NCBI RefSeq assembly: GCF_949628265.1
Contig: NC_088787.1
Location: 12,018,501 to 12,082,500 of the forward strand
Direction of reading: 5' to 3'
DNA from: Cloeon dipterum
Taxonomy: Eukaryota > Arthropoda > Insecta > Ephemeroptera > Baetidae
DNA length: 64,000 nt
Both the position numbers and the translations under genes were made by a program. Positions within the stretch are counted from its first letter, which is position 1, and every line of letters starts with the position of its first letter. Under the pieces are notes generated by a model that was given only the letters and a program-made list of their open reading frames with translations, had not been told where the DNA came from and made no database searches. Positions 21,478 through 35,268 of the stretch are shown one piece after another.

Positions 21478-24334
21478 TGAAAAAGAGAAATAAAAACACT
21501 TGTAAATCGTAAGTCTGTTATTTTTTAATGTTCTCTCTCTCTCTCAATCTCACTCTATATCTTGAATTTACCATACGAAAGCTAATTAATTAATTATGGA
21601 ATAATCTGTCACATGTGACACGTACGTAGCCAGCCTCTCTCTCGCTGCTCGAGTAAAATCCACTTTGTATGCGTGTGTGTATATATACATAATAAAATAA
21701 TAAAACGAGCCACTCTTTATTACAAGTAAAAATTAACAAATAACGCTGAGGCAGAAGCAAAAGCAGCTCACGCATCTCCTTGTGTATCATCTTGGGTGCA
21801 TTGAATTCTTATCAGAAAGCTCCGGAGCGAATGGTAGTGAGGAAATTTGAGTTTCTCGAGGCCTAAACGCAGAGCAGCAAGCAATTCATTCCCGCGGGAG
21901 GTGCCTGGTTCGCCTTCCCGCATTTCCTCGGGCGGCGGGTGCAGTTTTTCAAAAAAAATCACCCGCCGGCCCGGCCGCGCTTTTTCCTTTGTCGCAAATT
22001 CGTCTCACCGTACTCCGATAACACGATCCGAGAGCTTCGTTATTAAATTTGTGGTGTAGCGCGAAATGTTTGATTGAATTGAACGCCGGTAATGAAATTG
22101 CCGCCGCGTGGTGCCCGCCCGGCCGGGGCGCGATTGGCCCGGCCGCACTCCCGGTCTAGATGTTAAAATCTCAACTTTCCTGCTTTTGCCGATCGCCAAA
22201 CGAACCAAGTCTGCCAACCAAACAGGCCTAATGGGAGTCGGCCGGCCGGCCAATTTGCCACCTGGCACGCGCACCCCCCGGTTTTTCGACCACCCACCCT
22301 CCCACCCGCTTTGTAAAAGAAAAATTGCGTATAGTGCTTGATTGAGGAAAAATATCGCTGCTAATCTCTCACTCGCATACACATAGCAATACAATCACGC
22401 ATAATATGATCAAATAATTATCAAATAAAAAGAGAAGAAAAATTAAATTTAAATGAATTTAAGATTATAACGAGAAAAGCAGACGTACGCGTAGTTGATA
22501 TATCTAATAAGAGAAAACGCGCTCGTGGACACTTTGAACTCTGGCGGCCGTAAAATACGCGCGCGCTCGCGAGCTTCTATTCAATGAAGGGTTTGAAGTG
22601 CTTGAACGCCATGAGACGCAAATACACACACATGTTATATATAAATATATATTATACACACACACACACACTCACGAAAGTAGATGATGATTTTTTCACT
22701 GAAAATGCAGGTATCCAAAACATGTAATTGTAAGTGATGAAAAACTCTTAGACGACGCGAGTCCCAATTTCCAGACATATGCAAATTATAAAGACTTAAA
22801 ACACTCACACGCAAGATACGCAAGCGCAAAATCGACTTGTTCAATGCTGTTAATTTTTCCGAGCAAATGACTTTTCAATTGGGCATTTCTTTTTCCTTTT
22901 TTATTTTTCCCCCACCGCAAATTGTGCTATACGTGTGTACGTGTACTACATTCCCTTTGGAAATCTGCCGCGAATTTTTGTGTCTAATTTATGTAAGAAA
23001 AGGAGGGTTGAAAATGCGAAGCAAAAACACACACGATGTGCACCTCAAAAGTATTTTTCTCGACACACACACACACACTCTACTCGAAATCTCGATTCCC
23101 CGTGTTTGTTGTTTGATGAATTTACGACACTACTACTACTACGAAATGTAACAATATTGAAAGAATTGTAGACGTTTTTAATATCGATTCATATATTTTC
23201 TCATAATTTTTCTATAACTCTAGCTGTAATTCGTGTAAATTCGTTGTTTGCAATTGAAGGCAGTGGCAGAAGTTGTCGGAAGCGAAGGGTCGGAGCATTT
23301 GAACTCTATACGAAATTTTCCTGTCCTCCAAAATAAAACGAAATCCAATCGAAAGACTTGAATGAAAATGAGAGTAATAATTAATTTTTGCAATTTGATA
23401 AAAACTAACCTGCTGACGAAGGCTGCGAAATCGGAACAAATTTAAATATAAAACGTACGTACTTGCTCTGAAAGCAGTACGAAACTCCAAAATCTGTGTG
23501 TGCGAAGAAGACAGAGAAATCGTAAAATTGCTCCAGTCATTTTGAGGATAATTTTTGTGTTGCATGTTTGAATGTTTAGTAGCGTATTCGATTGTGATAA
23601 GACCGAAAAAAAAATATAAAAACAGACCCACACGCAGACACACACACACACATACCTAATTAAGTAATTTATTAATTACGAACCAGTCTACTTGCTCAAC
23701 GCCATACCTCCCAAGAACCTATATTTTAACATTTGTTACGTGTCCTGCCAAGTGATATATCTCCCGCTTTGTATTTGAGAAAAGAAGAAAGGAAACAAAC
23801 ACGGATCAATTGCACAAGCGGTACGCGCAAGATACTCAATTAAATATGAACGCTAAAAAATAAACGGTTTGTGTGGACCCCGTTTGCGGTTACTCCCAAA
23901 ACGATGCCTACTTTAATGCAATAAAGAGACATCTTTTGCAAAACCGAGAATACTCCCCCCCCACCCCTTTGAACACTCACTCACTTGCACCCCCGATTGC
24001 TTGTCACACAGTCGCACGGTGCGGCGCGGTGCGTCACTCTTTTTATCCAGTCCATTCGTGTTTGCGTTGGATAAAACATTAAAATGGCTCAAAAATGTGA
24101 TTGTGTCACCGCCGCACCCCCTTCACGGTCACCGACCTCCCGCAGACCCCCGGAAATTGCGTTCAGCGATTCGATGAAGCGAGCCAAAAGGCGCAGGGGT
24201 CCGAAATAAAAACGATACTAAAAGCCAGAAACTAAAGGCAACCCTTTTTTCGGCCTGCTAAGACAGAACGAAAACCAGAAAGTGCCAATATTTGCGCCCC
24301 CAAAACCACACACTGACTCACAATGCTTGTACTC

Positions 24335-24370
24335 TACACACACACACACACACACACACATACACACACC
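24335..24370. repeat. (CA)n microsatellite
   Basis: CA array with one CATA interruption. Confidence 0.9.
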
Positions 24371-26320
24371 GACGTAGCGATAAGCTAAGCGTAAGCAGAG
24401 TAAGGCCCGGTGCCTTTGAACGCGTTCATCGAATTTGCATCAAAAGCAGCCCGGCCCCCCCAACTAAATGTATATCTCCCGGCAGAGCTTTTACTTTTGA
24501 TAACAAGAGGTACTTTCGACTGCGCTGCATCGAAATTTTCTATCAAACAACCAGAGAAACTCGAAAACGAGGGCAGCATTATTTAATTGCGTATCTGAGT
24601 GCAAGAGTCAAGTGGAAAACGAATGCGTTCCATTTCTATTTATTAGCAGCAGCAGCAGTTTTAAATAATGTGTGTGTTTACACGTATAAATTTTTGAGTG
24701 TGATTGTGCGTACGATAATCTCAACCCTGCTGCATGTGTATTTATCTACATCGTGCGGGAAAAGATTGAAATTAAATTAAATTGAAAAAGAAAGTAAAAA
24801 AACAATTGGAGACTCGATGAGGCAAATTCGAAAAGTGGGCTCATGCTTGAAATTTGTTGATGATTTGTTCATTTAAATTTGTTGACACTTGCGTTGCAAA
24901 ACCGACTAAAGGAACAACCGAAAATGCTAAGCAAGTATCCAGGAGACGGCACTTAAAATGAAAAAAAACAATGTGAAGCGGAAAAGCAAAGCACACGATA
25001 CAAAAGTTATTTGGATGACAATGAGTGTTACCTCATAGCACTGCCATACGTTTATGTACATTTAAAAATAGACACAGAAAGAGAGTACTAATTATTTAAT
25101 TTAAGCTCTAAGTGAACACAGTGAAAGGAGTTTTTAAACCTACTCGGCAACACACACACACACACGACTTGTTTGTACATGCGAAGAGAAAAATAAAAGT
25201 GAATGAAAACAGCGCCTGCTTCGGATGATTTTTGCTCAGCACCCGTTTGCGATCCATTCGATTCGTTTTGTTGTGAATAATCGCTGCGCGCGGCCTCTGC
25301 GATTATGAATTGAATTGAAAATTCGTTTGCATTGTTTATCAAGTGTATACATTCAAGCGGCTTACGTTGCTCGTGCAAAAGTGTTTTTTATAATATACAT
25401 ATATAATTATATTTTGTAAAACGGATATGTGTTGTCGCCACACGTGCGCGTGCGCTCGTCGCTTTTTTCAATTGATGTGGATTTTTTAGCAGATGCTCAT
25501 CGAAGACGAAATGGAACGTGAAAATCCGCTCTCTGACAGTGAGCATCGAACAAAATAAGAGAATTTTGGAGTCTAATTACAGACTGAGAGTTTTTTCATG
25601 TTTGTCCACTGATTGTATAATGAGAAAAATTATAAATTGTAAGGCAGAGGAGCAATGATTATGAGATTATTGTCAATATTCTTTCATATAATAAAACAGT
25701 TCAAAATATACTCAGCATAACCAACCGAGTCTTTTTCCACCTCGAATTTCCCCTGCGTCGAGAGAGGAGCAAAATTGAATGCGGACAACAAAGAATCAAA
25801 AATTAAATCATTTGAATTTTGCGTCGTTTTCTAGCATATATTATAATTGAAAGGCCAACCTTTGCACCATTGCAGTTTAAGAATAGAAAATAATACCCAG
25901 AGCTTTGTATTCGCAGCTTGCGGGCGGAAGAGAAGATTAACTTTTGTACCGAATGCGCAATAATTGGCTTATTGCGTGAATTTGAGCAGAAATATATGCG
26001 ACGCGTGTCAAATGCAAAGGTACACACGCGCGCGCTGCTATACAGCTTCCTGTTGCTGCACATTTAAAAGGCGATCACGCGCTGGACCAACAAAGAAGCG
26101 CGTCGGCCGACAATGGGGAAAATCATCGCACATGCACGTTCATTCAGTCGAGTCCATCGGTGCTGGGAAGCAAGCCTCTAGTCTAGTTTGTTGTCGAGGA
26201 AGCAAGATTTATGCTGTGCCGGGCGAGCAAAAGGGACGGCCAACACCTTTTTACCTGCGCGCAGCAAAAAGAGAGGAAGCATGATGTACCCAGGTCGGCC
26301 GCGGGAAAAGCAGCTGCCGC

Positions 26321-26322
<2 letters not shown>

Positions 26323-26365
<43 letters not shown>
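26323..26365. repeat. (GA)n microsatellite
   Basis: About 21 pure GA units. Confidence 0.95.
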
Positions 26366-26366
<1 letters not shown>

Positions 26367-26795
26367 CCTGGCCCGTCTTGTCTTGTCGGAGCCAAGACGC
26401 TAGCACGCGGCAAGCAGATGGTGATTTCGTTTTAATGCACACGCACCCGGTCAAAGCAGGCCTTTTAATCAGCGCCGCGAGCAGATCATTCAATTTCTTC
26501 AGCTTGCCTCGCAGCGCGCCGTCTAGATTCGTGGATTTGATGTATTCAAAGGGTTTAAAAAGATTCACACTGCAAGCTCAAGGTCGTCGGTATATGACAC
26601 TTTCCCACGCTGCGCTGCTCCTGATGTGGAAGATTCACCTAACCAGTTTCCACTCTCCAAAAGAACTTTTTTCTTCAAGCAAAAAATCCAGACAGAACCT
26701 AAAGAAATTTCAAATCAAACGTTAGTTTTTGACAGAATTCGCACAAGGCCAAATTAAAGTTGTGAGGATTGGAAAATCAAAACTTTTGATGTTAA

Positions 26796-27180
26796 AGACC
26801 GTCTTTGACGAAGTTTCTGAGCAGTGAGCACACACCAATCGATTCTTGACGGTCGAATTAGCTAAATTGGATATTTTTTCCGACCAAAAAGTGAAGCGCG
26901 ACGAAGAACTTTTTTCCCGCCAAGACAATATGAATGCGAGAAGTGCGCATGCGTCAGAGCTGGCTGGATCTGACAAAAAATTCATTCGTGCAGGCGGTCT
27001 CTCTGCAAGTAATGCTCAAACCAGCTCTGACACGCATGCGCACTTCTCGTATTCATATTGTTTCGGCGGGAAAAAAAGGTGGCACGTCGCACCGCACTTT
27101 TTGGTCGGAAAAATATCCCCTTTATCCATCGACCCTCAAGAATCGATTGGTGTTCTCAGAAACTTCGTCAAAGACGGTCT
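26796..27180. mobile_element. Foldback MITE with ~170-bp inverted arms, TTAA flanks
   Basis: The left arm starts AGACCGTCTTTGACGAAG and runs to about 26965; the right arm, from about 27013, is its reverse complement with scattered mismatches. Shared internal blocks include CAATCGATTCTTGA, TTTTTCCGACCAAAAAGTG, CAATATGAAT and GAAGTGCGCATGCGT. Both ends abut TTAA (26792-26795 and 27181-27184), the piggyBac-type target duplication; a simple TA (Tc1/mariner type) is also possible because the ends overlap. The ~50-bp centre is unique. No transposase is present, so it is non-autonomous. Confidence 0.85.
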
Positions 27181-27206
27181 TTAAATCAAAGGTTAGTTTT
27201 AGACGG

Positions 27207-27260
27207 AATTCAATTCAAATTCATTTATTTGACTTTCAGCATGGTAATACTTTCTTCTCA
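27207..27260 (-). mobile_element. Retroposon 3'-tail-like fragment
   Basis: CAAATTCATTTATTTGACTT then TCAGCATGGTAATAC resembles the reversed tail at 29079-29120 (TTTATTTTGAC..TAGCAAGGTAATACAC). The pair is probably from one retroposon family. Confidence 0.4.
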
Positions 27261-27984
27261 CAATATATTCCATCTGATTGCAAATCACAAACACAATATA
27301 TACAAAAGAAAAATAGACATTCAACAATATCGTGAGTTTTTGACTTAAGAGAAATACTCCTGGGAAGAGTAAAATGTGTGTGTACAAAGGAAAATTATAT
27401 AGTTGTTAGGATTGGAAAATGAAGGATATGTTAAGGGCATCAATTTTGTATCTTTCCGCTTTTCTCATTCAACTCGAGAAGGCGGTTTGGACTAAAGTCG
27501 TGCTACCCGGCGCAGCAGACATCTCATCTCAGGGCACACTTTGAATTTGGTAATGGTAAGTTGGCCGGGCCACCTTTGGTTCGGCCCATTCGTCACCGAC
27601 ACGTGGGGTTCTCCGGCTGCGGCCGCGGCAGCAGGATTCGATTTGCAGCCGGCGTCTTGTTGTGAGTTGGCTGCTGGTGCTTCTCGATTCTCGATTCTCG
27701 ATCGTCAGCCGCGCTGCCGCCGACCTGCACCTGTCGCTCGCGCGCTAATAATGCCTGACTGCGAGTTTCGCTCGCTCGCCAGGGTCATGCGCCTGCCCTC
27801 CGGCGGCGGCTCTCATTCCTGCCTTTCAACCCCAGAAACACTCTGAATTTTTCTGAATTTCGGCCTCATTTCAGCCCACCTTTTATCACGCTTTTTTATT
27901 TTACGAGCTTTAAGCGGTGAAAAGCGGCTCTTGGGTGATTGGTTCGTCGAGAATGCCTTGTTTTACTCACTTGAAAATAAACAA

Positions 27985-28090
27985 AAGATTAAATTTGCAT
28001 TTAGTATTCGAAGCTATACTGGCATCACCATCTGAGTATTTACAAATACACCAATTGAAAACACACAATGTAAAAAAAGAAATGAACAGC
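27985..28090. repeat. Interspersed repeat fragment (copy 2)
   Basis: Shares an exact 22-base core and flanking similarity with 11088-11190, on the same strand. Confidence 0.55.
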
Positions 28091-28246
28091 AAGAATAAAA
28101 CGCATAATAATGTAAGGATTTCACATGTTTGCGAGGTTTGAAGCAAAATTGTTTAAATTTATTTTTTTATTAAATTATTTGGAAAATTTTTACAAGTCCA
28201 GCCAATTCAGAATGAATTGTCGGCTGGTAAATAAATAAATATATTT

Positions 28247-28502
28247 TTTTGCTCTTTTTTATCCCTGTCCGAGGACCGGAGGACCGGGAAGGGCGCGCAC
28301 TGCACTAGCACGAATGCTGAATTCCGAGTGCCAGTAACACCGCGAACGGATGACATGGGCGCACCAGGCCGCACAGGGACCCAGCCCACTGAAGGGCCAC
28401 TTGCCTCCGCACCGAGGACTTTTCTTTAAACGCTAGACATTCGTCCCGTGAAGCCAAATCACGCATGCTGGAAAGGTGCAAACCAGCAAGTAGCGAGTCG
28501 GC
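28247..28502. repeat. ~250-bp interspersed repeat, copy A
   Basis: From TTTTTGCTCTTTT.ATCCCTGTCC to AGCAAGTAGCGAGTCGG, highly similar by eye (roughly 90%) to 39104-39341, with small indels. Copy A carries a duplicated GAGGACCG-type unit that copy B lacks. A minus-strand frame crosses copy A, but copy B has a stop and frameshifts, so coding function is not supported. Class unknown. Confidence 0.85.
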
Positions 28503-28895
28503 GCCGGTGCGCCTCCCAGCCCGTTGAGCAATTTGAGCATTTCGAGTCACTAAACTAACCACTTTTTGCCATTTCTGACATTGGGTAGCCAGTATTAGAT
28601 CTCCCAACTGCTCAAATACCTCCAATTGCTTTGACACTCCTGAGAGTGCCTTAACAATGCGAGCTAACGAGCTGGTGAAGAGAATCGGTTAAAGTAGACA
28701 TTAAAGGTTTTCAGCAATTTCTAAAACTCACATTTGCACTGTGAGGTGGCTCTATATACAAAATAAGCAGATAAATATGTATTATATCTATTGAAATCAG
28801 AACAAACAAATTTCAACCTTCATTCAGCGGACATATTTCGCTTATGTTATGTGTGTATTACTTATGGATGCATCGTGCGGCAAATCTGCTGATGT

Positions 28896-28930
28896 ACATA
28901 TGACCTCGCCGAAAGTCAAGAAAGATATTA
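28896..28930 (+). mobile_element. Non-LTR retroelement 3' tail
   Basis: TATGACCTCGCCGAAAGTCA then AGAAAGATATT, a diverged copy of the TGACCTCGCCAAAAGACAAT tail family. Confidence 0.5.
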
Positions 28931-29078
28931 AAATTCAAATTATTATTCTACCAGATCTATGTTAAACAGACGTGCCAAAGTTTAAATAAAGTTGAATTGA
29001 ATTGCTCCAAAAGCATGTCAGCCTTACTGAAAATTACAATAACAACATGTCATTCTCTGTTACTTTGTGGCATTATCA

Positions 29079-29120
29079 AATTCAAATTCTTTATTTTGAC
29101 TTTTAGCAAGGTAATACACA
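29079..29120 (-). mobile_element. Retroposon 3'-tail-like fragment
   Basis: Reversed tail with TTCTTTATTTTGACTTTTAG then CAAGGTAATAC, similar to 27207-27260. Confidence 0.45.
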
Positions 29121-32100
29121 GGTAGGTGATGATGACCTTTTGAATCGATAAATTTCTTGTTTTCTCAAGTTCAACTGGTCGAATTTGAACAAATCCAGCT
29201 GGTTCAAGTGCACCTGTACCTAGAAAACTCGGCAGAATCACGTTTATACACAGAGATGATAAAAAAGGCTGTTTCCGATATATATAGGGTTAGCATATCA
29301 GAGCAACAGCCAAACCTGTCGCCCTGCACGTACAGAATACAGAACAAAACCAAAGTTTCTTTATTCTTTTTGGATTGTTCCATTCCCTGCCCCTCTAGCT
29401 CTTGTTGTTGTTCGCGTCGTCTGACCCTCGGCGTTTCCCGGGCAAGAAACGTCAAAATGCAAACCGAGCTAGGGTGCGTCTCGGTGCGTATGAAAAGTTT
29501 GGCCCGATAAAAAGCGGCGGCAGTGTCAGTCAGCCTTTTCCGCCGTCCTATGTACTCGTTTTCCCTGATTCGGCTCGTTTCGCGCGGCAAAAAAGCGAGT
29601 CTCCCTGGCAGCCTGTCGCACTCAGGCGAAGATTCAATTTACACTCGGCTGGAGCCGAGGCTAATTTAGATAGTTAATTAAGACGCTTTTCCGTGGGGAC
29701 CAGCCGACGTGTGCTCGAATTTTAGATTTCCATTCGTTTGCAAAGCTTCGTATGTCTAGTTTTGCAACTCCGCCTGCAGCAAATTGGATTTGTCGTTTTT
29801 GAGCACAGCTGGAAGGAAACATCCGAGAGCGCAACGCAGACAACGGAAAGGGCAACCAATTTCAAATGCCATTATAATGTCAAACAGCCACTGTTCAATT
29901 CAATTATTATATTTCCTGCATGGACATTCAGACTTGTTTGCGTAGAAGAAGCAAAATGTTTACATTATATTGGAAACCAATTTAAATTGCGATTTTTGTC
30001 TTTATTCGGAATAAGAGTCCAAGGTCGCTTCAAAATTACGAGTATTTTAACATCTGCCCAGTACATCCATCGACGACGATCCTGCAACAACATGCATGCA
30101 CAAGAAGATGAATTGAGGAACTTCTGAATGCCAGAAAGTGCACACAGACCGACAGAAAAATATTTGTCCCTCAAGCCGCTGGAGAGGTGCCAAGGTTTTT
30201 AACTGGCGTTGGAAAAATTAAATTATTTTATATACTGAAACTTTTTGAATAATTTTATATTGAGGAAGAATTAAGATACTCAGCCAAGACCGCAGTTTGG
30301 AGTTTGCAGATTCATGTTTTGATATTTTCGATGTTTTCCCAACAGTTATTTAACAGATTTTGGAAATAAATTAAACCAGGCTTCATCCTCGAGTGATCGC
30401 CTATTTCAAAAATTATGTATCAAGTTCAGACGGTTCCAAAAATTCAGGAAAAAATAGACAGTTTGGACTGAAAACTTTTCTGGTGCGGTGTGGCATCGAA
30501 TTGACTGAAGGAGCGAGCTGCTTGACGACGGCGGGAAGAAAACCAGTTGGAGAATCGCAAGTTTCAGGTGTGTGTGCGCATGCATGCGCAGCGACAAATT
30601 TATGCAAATGAGCGGGCTGGTGGCCAGGTGCGGCGGCCGGCCGGTCAGGAGAGCCGACGTCTGCTTTTGTGCCGCCGGTGTCGGTGTGCACGCGTACGCA
30701 CGGTCGGCGGTGCAGGGTGGCGCCCACCCCCTCCCGCCCACACCTCGCTCTTTCAGGGGCCCATTTCCACTGGCTCGGCGGGCGCTACGGCTGGCTCCCG
30801 CGCGCGTACAAATACACACACACACACACGTATACATATCGAGCTCTGCAGCAAAATGAGGGGGTTTCCATGGCTACGGGGTGGTTCGCGCGAGTCTGCA
30901 GTGGCGGCTGCTGCTTAGGGGTGCATGCGGTGCTTTCTGCTAAGGGGTTGCTTGGTTACTGGCCTTTTGCCGCCGCCGCCGTCGCCACCTTTATTCCTTA
31001 AAATGCGAAAACTAATGAATTGGCCCTTTCTGCCAAAATTTCGCGCCCTCCAGCCCGGCGCAAAATTAGCACTCGCCGCTTTGCTTTGCTTTTATAATGT
31101 GTTGAGTTTAATTTCAGTCTGGAGACCGTAGCGCAGTGTCTGTAATTGCGATTAGGTGGTGGTGCGGATCATTTCAGACATTTCACTGCAGAGACGTTTT
31201 TGGCACCGCAACTCTGCTCCTGCGGCTTGTTGCACGCTTTCCCAGCCTTGCCCGCCGCGTCCACTTCACGGATATTATCATTTTCCACGTTGAATTGTTT
31301 CAGCCAACTCCGAATATCGAAATTAAATGGCTTTTGGCACAAACAAGTCGTCGCTCTTTGCCAATCGAAGAAGAGGAAAAACGTCGAGTTGTAGAGCCCA
31401 ATCGATATACCTATAGTTGTATAATCCGCAACAACCCTCATATATGGGCATTAGTATTCACATCTAATTTTATTACCAATGATTGGAAATCAGCTCGGTT
31501 GATGAATCACGGCTCTCGGTGCTGTTTTTTCCCAAAATAAGCGGAAAAGCTTCAAATGACCTCAACAAATAGTGGTCGAATCTAATTAAACTTTGCATTT
31601 TTGCAATCTGCTCGACGATACGAATCGAATGATGAGTCATTTTCATACTTTTGCTAACAGAAGAGTGTTCTGTGCAGAAATGACCGACTTGACGCAGCGT
31701 TTTCATGTTTTCTATTAAAATATTTGTCATAAAATCAAGCTTAATTTGGCTATTTTCTCTCATAATGTGTAAAAATTTCAAATTTTATCAGCTTTCAGAA
31801 TTTACTCTAGCACTAAAAGCCACTAAACTCGTACCCCGTTTAAATTGTTTTTTTGTTAAAAAAAATCCAAATCCAGATTAGAACCTTCAACAATTTAAAC
31901 TTTTTCAAGTAATTTGTAAGTCTTGAAAATTAGAGATGTGACTGTCCATAACTCGAAAACCGAGACGAAATTTACCTTAATCTCTGTTGGAGGGAAGTAA
32001 GAGGTGTAAATACTTTTTTCGTTGCACCACTGAATGAAAAGAAAATGCAAAAGGAATGCACATTGTTGCGAGAGAAATGCAGGCTCAACTCGGACACGGC

Positions 32101-32817
32101 ACCACAGCAGGTCTCATTTTTCACAGAAGACGTTGCAACGGCGAATAAGCCAGAAAAAATAAAGCGAGCTTTTTATCAAACGGCCCGCGGGCTTCTGCGG
32201 GCGGCGCACCATTTCAGTCTAGTAAATAGCAGGGAAAATCCATAAAAAATGAACTATCATCCCGGCACACTTAAGTACCCACGGTCAAACTGCGTCTGCG
32301 GATTTTTATTTAAGTGGCAAAGCACACGCTGGATGCATAAACCAAAGAGGGATTTTCTTACTTTTTTCGCGGGCAAGAGGAAAGGCGGAAAATCCGGCTT
32401 GACGGATTGAGACAATAGCGCAGCTCGTTTCGTTTCACATCAAATAAAGTGCCAGAAAACACGAGGGCAAAAATATACCAACCAACACTTAACAGCTTTT
32501 AGGCTACGCCCAAACACAAAATTTTCCGTGGATTGTATTGAGCAGTAAAATGAGAAATTCCAAGTTTGCTGCCCATTGAACACAAAAATACTTGATAATA
32601 CTTTTGCAGAGTAAGTGTCTTTTCAAAATGGAACGGCAATCGTGGCCATGAATTATTATTTGTACAAAGGTGCTGAGGAGGTTGCGAGTGCGCGATGAGA
32701 ATGGAAGAAATGAGGAGGAAAGCTGCAGCGCACGCGGTGTGCTATATATTAAAATCTCGTCTTGCATCCCAGATCGGGGCCCTAACAGGCATGTGCTATG
32801 CTCTCTTGAATAAGAAG

Positions 32818-32820
<3 letters not shown>

Positions 32821-32872
<52 letters not shown>
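32821..32872. repeat. (CT)n microsatellite
   Basis: Twenty-six pure CT units followed by TTTTCTCTCTC. Confidence 0.95.
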
Positions 32873-32876
<4 letters not shown>

Positions 32877-33156
32877 CTCTCTCGCGAATCTGAATGGCGG
32901 GCCGTTGGAAAAGCAGTGCAGGCGCGGGAATAAGAAGAGTTTTTGATCCAATATAACTGCTGCTGTGCTGGGGTTTGGCGCGGCGGTAGCGCAGCTGTAT
33001 GCACCGCGCTCGCACATAATAGATTCGCGTTCGAGATGCCGACGAGCCGCGCACTTGGGGAGGGAAATTCGGTACAAGAAAAGCTGGCTGCCAACACAAA
33101 GAAAGGTGTGCTGCTTTTTACCTACACGTACACACGCGCGCGACCAGATCCAGTTG

Positions 33157-33195
<39 letters not shown>
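33157..33195. repeat. Compound (CT)n(CA)n microsatellite
   Basis: CT run to about 33185 passing directly into CA repeats. Confidence 0.9.
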
Positions 33196-35202
33196 GGCAG
33201 AAAGTGTACACGTTCAGTTTGTCTTTCTTCTCGGCTAATGTGCGAGCAGCCAACCGTCTTTCCCGTTCGCAACACCAGCTGCCAAAGTTCAAGATTGGAA
33301 TACATTTCGTGTCCACGGGCAGCCAGACGACGAATCCAAATGAACACCTTTGAAACGCGAAGACGCGCCAGCTGCTGTTATCGCATACTTACTTTTCGCC
33401 AATCCAATCTCCCCATTTTGCCTTTTTCTGCTGTATTCTCACGATGCGATCGAAATGAGTTGAATAGATGATATTCGCACAATGTTTGACCTTATACCGT
33501 TTGCAGACCTTCCAAAATTGTTACCGCCGGACTCTGACGCATTTCAAAAATTCGTGGTTCACTTATTTAATTCATGAGCGATCAAGCCTGCGAACTCCCG
33601 TATACATATTTCTCTTTATTTGCGTATTTGTATTTGGCATGTACATAAATCAATATATCAGATACACTGAGTCACGTACATCCAATTGCAAAAATAAAAC
33701 AAATGATCACCAACAAGAACAGTGTATTTATACAAATTGAAATATACAAGGGATTTAGGGGTCTTTCACGCAAGCAAGATATTAGTCAACGCAATAAAAC
33801 TTTTTCACCCACAAAAACACGCAGCGCAGATACAAACTCTTTTGAGACAGCGGTTGAACAGATTGGCAGCACAGGTCAGTGGGTTTTGCTCAGAAATTTG
33901 AGTTGTTTGAGCAGGCACATAAGAAAGTTCTGGTTTTCTCCGCGTGCTGCGTGGTTCTTCGAAAGTATACGAAGGGTATTTTTTAACGAACTTATAATAT
34001 TTTGTAACCGCAGAGTATTATGCAAATTTTCTTGCGAGCTGTGCAACAAAGTCCTGAGAATTTTCAGCACGGCGCATTTTGACTTTTGATATGCAGCAGA
34101 CAAACGTATCCATCCGATTGTCTGCTGCACAAAACGAAAACCCGGCGAGAAAGTTTGCGCTCGCTCGCGGGTCCGCTTTGTGCCCAACTCACTCAAAGCG
34201 CAGAGTTCAAAGGAGACTTGTGCAACCAGCCCGGCTACACTTTCAGTCCTCCTGCACTTTTGAGGGCGTGTGCCGGATGGGTTTCATAACGTACCCTCTC
34301 TCTCGCCCGACTCCATTAGCAGCGAGCGCGAAGGGATGGAAAGAGGCTCATTGCGGAGGACACAAATTATCCGCACCTTTGTTAAAAAAACACCCCAGCC
34401 GCACTCTTCATTTTCGCAACGAGAATCCGCTTTTCTCGTGAATTTTTCATGAATTTATCACTGCCAAAGCTCATTATCGGCCACGTGGTTTGCAAAATGA
34501 GAGGGAAAAGTTTCGCACAGAGATTTCAAAGTGAAAATGTTGTCGAAATCACATAACGGGGGCCGGAAAGTGCGGTGGAAAAGTTGTGCGTGCGTGTGCA
34601 TTTGGCTGGAGGGTTGAGCGCGACTGGCGTGGCCTCTCCCTCTTTCACCCGCGAGATAGGCAGGGCACCTCGTGGGAAAAGGCCTATTTGTTTTCTCTGC
34701 AGAGAGCACGCGGACAGTCGTGGTGGCGAGCAGAGAAGAAAGAAAGATTCGCTCGGGTCTCGCTGCGCTTGCGATTAGAAGAACGGCTCGTGAAAAGACG
34801 GACGACACGATCGACAGGCAACAAGGGGCCCCGGGGGCTCTGCTTTGGGGCCGATTTGTCACCGCTTATAGGCTTGGGAAATGTTGTCTCTTTGCTTTGC
34901 TCCATTAGACTAAAAATAAACTATCCTAACTGTCATTTTTTTTATTATTCTGTTCTTTTAAAAATATTTAGAAGCATTTCCAAGTGGGAGTGGAATTTTT
35001 GTTGTTGTAAAAGCATCCAATTGCAATTTGATCAAAAAATAAAGTGGATTCGACCTCAGAGTCTCTTAACGCATTCTCCAGTTTGGTGGAAATCATCGCG
35101 CGACACCCCCGATTTGAGGACGGGTGGGCGCGACAGAAGTGAAATCAAATTACTACAATCTGTGAGCAGCCGCGTCTCGTCGAGTGCGATTAGATTAAAA
35201 GA

Positions 35203-35204
<2 letters not shown>

Positions 35205-35266
<62 letters not shown>

Positions 35267-35268
35267 CT
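35205..35268. repeat. (CT)n plus (CTTT)n microsatellite
   Basis: Twenty-five CT units, then CTTTCTTTCTTTCTCT. Confidence 0.95.

Noticed and set aside
28305..28637. 110-codon minus-strand frame across repeat copy A
   Set aside because: Considered as a transposon protein, but copy B has a stop and frameshifts in the same frame and no domain is recognised.
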